A DNA stretch of 64,000 nucleotides from an uncultured Chitinophaga sp. (GTDB lineage: Bacteria > Bacteroidota > Bacteroidia > Chitinophagales > Chitinophagaceae): assembly GCF_902168175.1 (NCBI RefSeq), contig NZ_CABHOU010000076.1, positions 186,001-250,000 on the forward strand, written 5' to 3'. The position numbers were made by a program, and so were the translations under genes. Positions 61,650 through 64,000 of this stretch are shown here, one piece after another; position 1 is the stretch's first letter, and every line of letters begins with the position of its first letter. The notes under the pieces are model-generated. The model was not told where the DNA came from, made no database searches, and saw nothing but the letters and a program-made list of their open reading frames with translations.

Positions 61650-62234
61650 TTGTCATGTGAATCTACAAATACCGACCAGGACCTGATCAACCAAATAGCC
61701 GCAGGGTCAGAAGAAGCCTTTGGAATCCTGTTCCAGAGGCACTGGGAGCGTTTATATCTTTCCGCCAGCCGCAAACTCGGCGACCCTGAACTGGCCCGCG
61801 AAGTAGTACACGATGTATTTATGGACCTCTGGCGTTTACGCGGACAGCGTGACATCACCAACGTGCCCGCCTATCTCGGTAAAGCACTTTACAACCGGGT
61901 CATTAACAAACTCGTTGGCAAAAAGGACACTTACTTCTTTGATATACTTGAAACCCACGGCCAATCGCTTTACGAAGCCGATCAGTCTTTATTGGAAAAA
62001 GACCTGCTGGGGTTAATCAGCGCCTGGATAGCGGTGTTACCCGAAAGGAGAAGGGAAATCTTTGTCCGCCATTACTTTGATCATCTTACCACCCAGGAAA
62101 TAGCCGATAGTATGGGCATTTCGCAAAAAACGGTACAGAACCAACTGAGTATCGCTACCCAATACCTCCGCGCCAATTACGGGCATTTACTGCCGGCTTT
62201 ACTGCTGATGCAGGCCTTTATCTCAAAAAAATAA
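61650..62234 (+). CDS. ECF-type sigma factor, TTG start
   Basis: 194 residues: region 2 in LYLSASRKLGDPELAREVVH and DVFMDLWRLRGQRDI, region 4 in LPERRREIFVRHYFDHLTTQ and EIADSMGISQKTVQNQLSIA, and a hydrophobic end (LPALLLMQAFISKK). The start must be TTG at 61650: a TGA sits two codons upstream in the same frame and no ATG or GTG occurs before region 2. An AAGGGTGAA stretch 5-12 bases upstream can serve as a ribosome site. It is followed by a FecR gene after 26 bases and then a SusC gene, giving a complete signalling set. Confidence 0.93.
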   Translation: MSCESTNTDQDLINQIAAGSEEAFGILFQRHWERLYLSASRKLGDPELAREVVHDVFMDLWRLRGQRDITNVPAYLGKALYNRVINKLVGKKDTYFFDILETHGQSLYEADQSLLEKDLLGLISAWIAVLPERRREIFVRHYFDHLTTQEIADSMGISQKTVQNQLSIATQYLRANYGHLLPALLLMQAFISKK

Positions 62235-62260
62235 AAAAAACCGGGTGATGGACGGGAAGA

Positions 62261-63454
62261 ATGTTCTTTTTCCTTGTCTATATAACTAAACACCAGGTTG
62301 TGATTACACCAGATCAGGAAGATATTGAACACTATTTCGAGGTGCTGGAGCGGTATAATACCGGTACAGCCAGCCCCGAAGAGGTAGTATTTGTTGAACG
62401 ATATATGGAGTTGCTGGAGCATCGCGCCCCGGTACCGCAGGATTTTGCATTAAGGAAGGATGATATAGGTAAGGAAATCAAAAACCAACTATTTAATGCA
62501 ATTAACCAGGAAACAACGCGCCCGGTCATTCACCGGGTGCACTTCCTGCGCCGTTACTGGCTGGCCGCGGCTTCGGTGTCGTTGTTTATTGGTCTGGGCG
62601 GTTACATCGCCTACCACAACCAGCAAAACACTCCACAAATTGTACAACAGGCACCATTGGATGTATTACCCGGTAAAACAGGCGCTATACTCACGCTTTC
62701 TAATGGAACACAGTTACTGCTCGATAGCCTCGGTAATGGCGTAGTAGCTACGCAGGCGGGCGCTAATGTAAGTATACAGAACGGAGCCCTGGCTTACGAT
62801 GTAAATGGTAAAGACGCCGTATCTAATACCGTCACCACGCCGAAAGGAAGGTTGTTTGAGGTAGTACTGTCCGACGGTACGAGGGTTTGGCTAAATGCGG
62901 CCAGCAGCCTTACTTACCCGGTTGCCTTTAAAGGGAACGAGCGCATAGTGAGCATCACCGGGGAGGCCTACTTTGAAGTGGCAGCCGATGTAAAGCGGCC
63001 ATTTAAAGTAAAAGTGAATGAGGAAACGGAAGTACTCGTACTGGGCACCAGCTTTAATATCAATGCTTATTATGACGAGTCGCAGGTGAGTACCACACTG
63101 GTAAATGGGGCGGTGAAAGTACAGAACGGAGCCAATGGTAAAGTGCTGAAGGCAGGCCAGCAGGCTAATATCGTGGTAGGCAGCCGCGATGTAGTGGTAA
63201 CAGCGGCGAATATAGACGAGGTAGTGGCCTGGAAGAACGGCAGTTTTGCGTTTAACGGGGCCGATATACAGGTAGTCATGCGCCAGTTGGCCCGCTGGTA
63301 CAACATTGATGTAACTTACGACGGTATACCGGAAGGTACGTTTAGTGGGGAAATTGACAGATCACTTACACTGGACCAGGTACTGAAAGGCCTCGCAAAA
63401 ACACGTATCCATTATAAAATTGAAAAAGGAAATAAAGTGGTGATTCAACCATAG
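62261..63454 (+). CDS. FecR-family anti-sigma factor
   Basis: 397 residues from ATG at 62261, or about 384 from GTG at 62300 (ITPDQEDIEHYFEVLERYNT), where FecR conservation begins. Cytoplasmic sigma-binding part (about 15-85), one membrane helix YWLAAASVSLFIGLGGYIAY (about 103-122), FecR domain (LFEVVLSDGTRVWLNAASSL, ITGEAYFEVAADVKRPFKVK, VLGTSFNINAYYD) and DUF4974-like C-terminus (IQVVMRQLARWYNIDVTYDG, FSGEIDRSLTLDQVLKGLAK). Acts with the 61650 sigma factor and the SusC at 63796. Confidence 0.95.
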   Translation: MFFFLVYITKHQVVITPDQEDIEHYFEVLERYNTGTASPEEVVFVERYMELLEHRAPVPQDFALRKDDIGKEIKNQLFNAINQETTRPVIHRVHFLRRYWLAAASVSLFIGLGGYIAYHNQQNTPQIVQQAPLDVLPGKTGAILTLSNGTQLLLDSLGNGVVATQAGANVSIQNGALAYDVNGKDAVSNTVTTPKGRLFEVVLSDGTRVWLNAASSLTYPVAFKGNERIVSITGEAYFEVAADVKRPFKVKVNEETEVLVLGTSFNINAYYDESQVSTTLVNGAVKVQNGANGKVLKAGQQANIVVGSRDVVVTAANIDEVVAWKNGSFAFNGADIQVVMRQLARWYNIDVTYDGIPEGTFSGEIDRSLTLDQVLKGLAKTRIHYKIEKGNKVVIQP

Positions 63455-63471
63455 TGGTCAACAATAAAAAA

Positions 63472-63505
63472 AACCGGGAGCAAAGATTGGCGTCCTACCC
63501 CGGTT
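63472..63505 (+). ncRNA. SusC leader hairpin, copy 1
   Basis: AACCGGG (63472-63478) pairs with CCCGGTT (63499-63505) and encloses AGCAAAGATTGGCGTCCTAC. The loop side is shared with copy 2, but the stem bases are different and still paired. Classed as a candidate RNA element; no known family recognised. Confidence 0.5.
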
Positions 63506-63567
63506 CCGTTTCGTTCTTAAACAGGTGTCTTAAAACAGCCTATTACTAACTTAAACAATGTAAAAGT

Positions 63568-63668
63568 ATGAAAATTTAGATTCATTTCATCCCTGCTTAT
63601 CCTCACCCGTAAGGGAACCAAGTACAGCGCGCTGGTGTATGGCCCGCCCGCTAAGAATGAAAATCAAC
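63568..63668 (+). pseudogene. Decayed 5' end of a SusC gene
   Basis: After a SusC-type leader (AGGTGTCTTAA, ATTACTAAC, CTTAAACA, AGTATG) an ATG at 63568 reads Met-Lys-Ile-stop. Reading on in the same frame through stops gives IHFIPAYPHP and later KSTRSK, which align with DHVIP and KSTKRK of the intact SusC 228 bases further on. This is a relic left by tandem duplication of the susC start region, or of a second recombined susC. Confidence 0.6.
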
Positions 63669-63696
63669 CAGGTCGAAACAAACAGCAGCAACAAAA

Positions 63697-63733
63697 CAGT
63701 AGGGGAGCAAAGATTGGCGTCCTGTCCCCACTG
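63697..63733 (+). ncRNA. SusC leader hairpin, copy 2
   Basis: CAGT (63697-63700) plus GGGG (63702-63705), with one bulged A, pairs with CCCC plus ACTG (63726-63733). The 21 bases 63703-63723 equal 63476-63496 of copy 1, core GAGCAAAGATTGGCGTCC. It lies 63 bases upstream of the SusC start. Confidence 0.5.
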
Positions 63734-63795
63734 CAAATTTTGCCAGCGTTAAAAGGTGTCTTAAGCCGCAATTATTAACACTTAAACAGATCAGT

Positions 63796-64000
63796 ATGTT
63801 ATTGAAGGATCATGTGATCCCCGTGCTTCGTGCGTGTGCGCGGGGTACAGGCAAATCAACCAAAAGAAAATCAACCATGAGATTAATTGCTGTCATATTA
63901 TGTGCTTTAGCGATGCAGGTGAGGGCTCAGTCAATGGCGCAAACAATTACTTACACAGGCAAATCGGTAGCATTGCAAACCGTGTTCGCCAGTATTAAAA
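63796..64000 (+). CDS. SusC/RagA TonB-dependent transporter with STN domain, partial
   Basis: The frame opens with ATG at 63796 after CTTAAACAGATCAGTATG and runs off the window end (68 codons seen). The basic N-terminus (MLLKDHVIPVLRACARGTGK, STKRKST) is followed by a signal peptide (MRLIAVILCALAMQVRAQSM) and the first strands of an STN domain (ITYTGKSVALQTVFASIK). A second Met start at the signal itself is possible (MRLIAV, 63877). Position after ECF sigma and FecR supports the call. The rest of the transporter is outside the window. Confidence 0.85.
   Translation, partial: MLLKDHVIPVLRACARGTGKSTKRKSTMRLIAVILCALAMQVRAQSMAQTITYTGKSVALQTVFASIK

Noticed and set aside
1..64000. CRISPR arrays, tRNA or rRNA genes, prophage, IS transposases
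   Set aside because: None seen. The repeats found are REP-like, 11-bp-periodic or leader duplications and lack regular repeat-spacer structure.

Overview
The window looks like chromosome of a Bacteroidota bacterium, most likely Chitinophagaceae (Chitinophaga-like). The reasons are three SusC-type TonB-dependent transporters, two with SusD partners in view, two ECF-sigma/FecR anti-sigma pairs, many secreted glycoside hydrolases, DUF4998/DUF4369-type Bacteroidota-only families, and promoters that fit the Bacteroidota -33/-7 consensus (TTG ... TAnnTTTG) rather than the sigma70 consensus. Assignment below phylum level is inference from family recognition, not from a marker gene. No rRNA, tRNA, CRISPR array, integrase or transposase was seen.

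Layout. 1-4104 is the tail of a SusC/SusD-type locus: the end of a discoidin-like lipoprotein, a DUF4998 lipoprotein, a tandem SGNH esterase and a calcineurin-like phosphoesterase. 4281-6949 (minus) is a chromate-resistance cluster: a ChrB-domain/AraC fusion, a small envelope protein and the ChrA transporter. 7329-9700 holds small hypotheticals and a serine hydrolase gene broken by one in-frame TGA. 9850-14925 (minus) is a SusC/SusD pair. 15355-23570 is a housekeeping and stress stretch: ChaA-type antiporter, GH43, an NmrA-like oxidoreductase divergent from an HxlR regulator, GNAT, YHS lipoprotein, an SPFH/zinc-ribbon pair and an MTHFR-like protein. 23571-34957 is catabolic: REP-like elements, a cytosine-deaminase-like amidohydrolase, an ankyrin remnant, GH105 with an AraC regulator, GH3, a serine hydrolase, a second GH43 and a beta-barrel protein. 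35575-47157 is a complete ECF sigma / FecR / SusC(STN) / SusD / two thioredoxin-fold proteins / M1 peptidase run, which reads as a sigma-regulated uptake locus, perhaps for peptides. 47278-55675 is stress and small-molecule metabolism: RibD/DHFR-like, SDR+AraC, SnoaL-like, DUF1772, cytochrome c, KatG and an MBL-fold hydrolase. 55678-58988 is rich in orphan small genes and includes a heavily decayed DUF1398 gene and an AraC/orphan convergent pair that shares a 22-bp repeat. 59380-61504 has a dihaem cytochrome c and a MerR/TipAS regulator. 61650-64000 starts a second ECF sigma / FecR / SusC locus, whose SusC 5' leader is duplicated with the first copy decayed.

No wholly new multi-gene machine stands out. 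The most interesting items are several sequence-level observations: the SusC leader duplication with a hairpin whose stem changes while its loop stays fixed, the AraC-type direct repeat before the SDR/AraC operon, the symmetrical HxlR-controlled divergent promoter, the 22-bp repeat shared by an AraC gene and its convergent neighbour, 11-bp-periodic intergenic arrays, the ChrB-AraC fusion, an SPFH/zinc-ribbon pair resembling Bacillus YdjI/YdjG, and three genes caught in decay.
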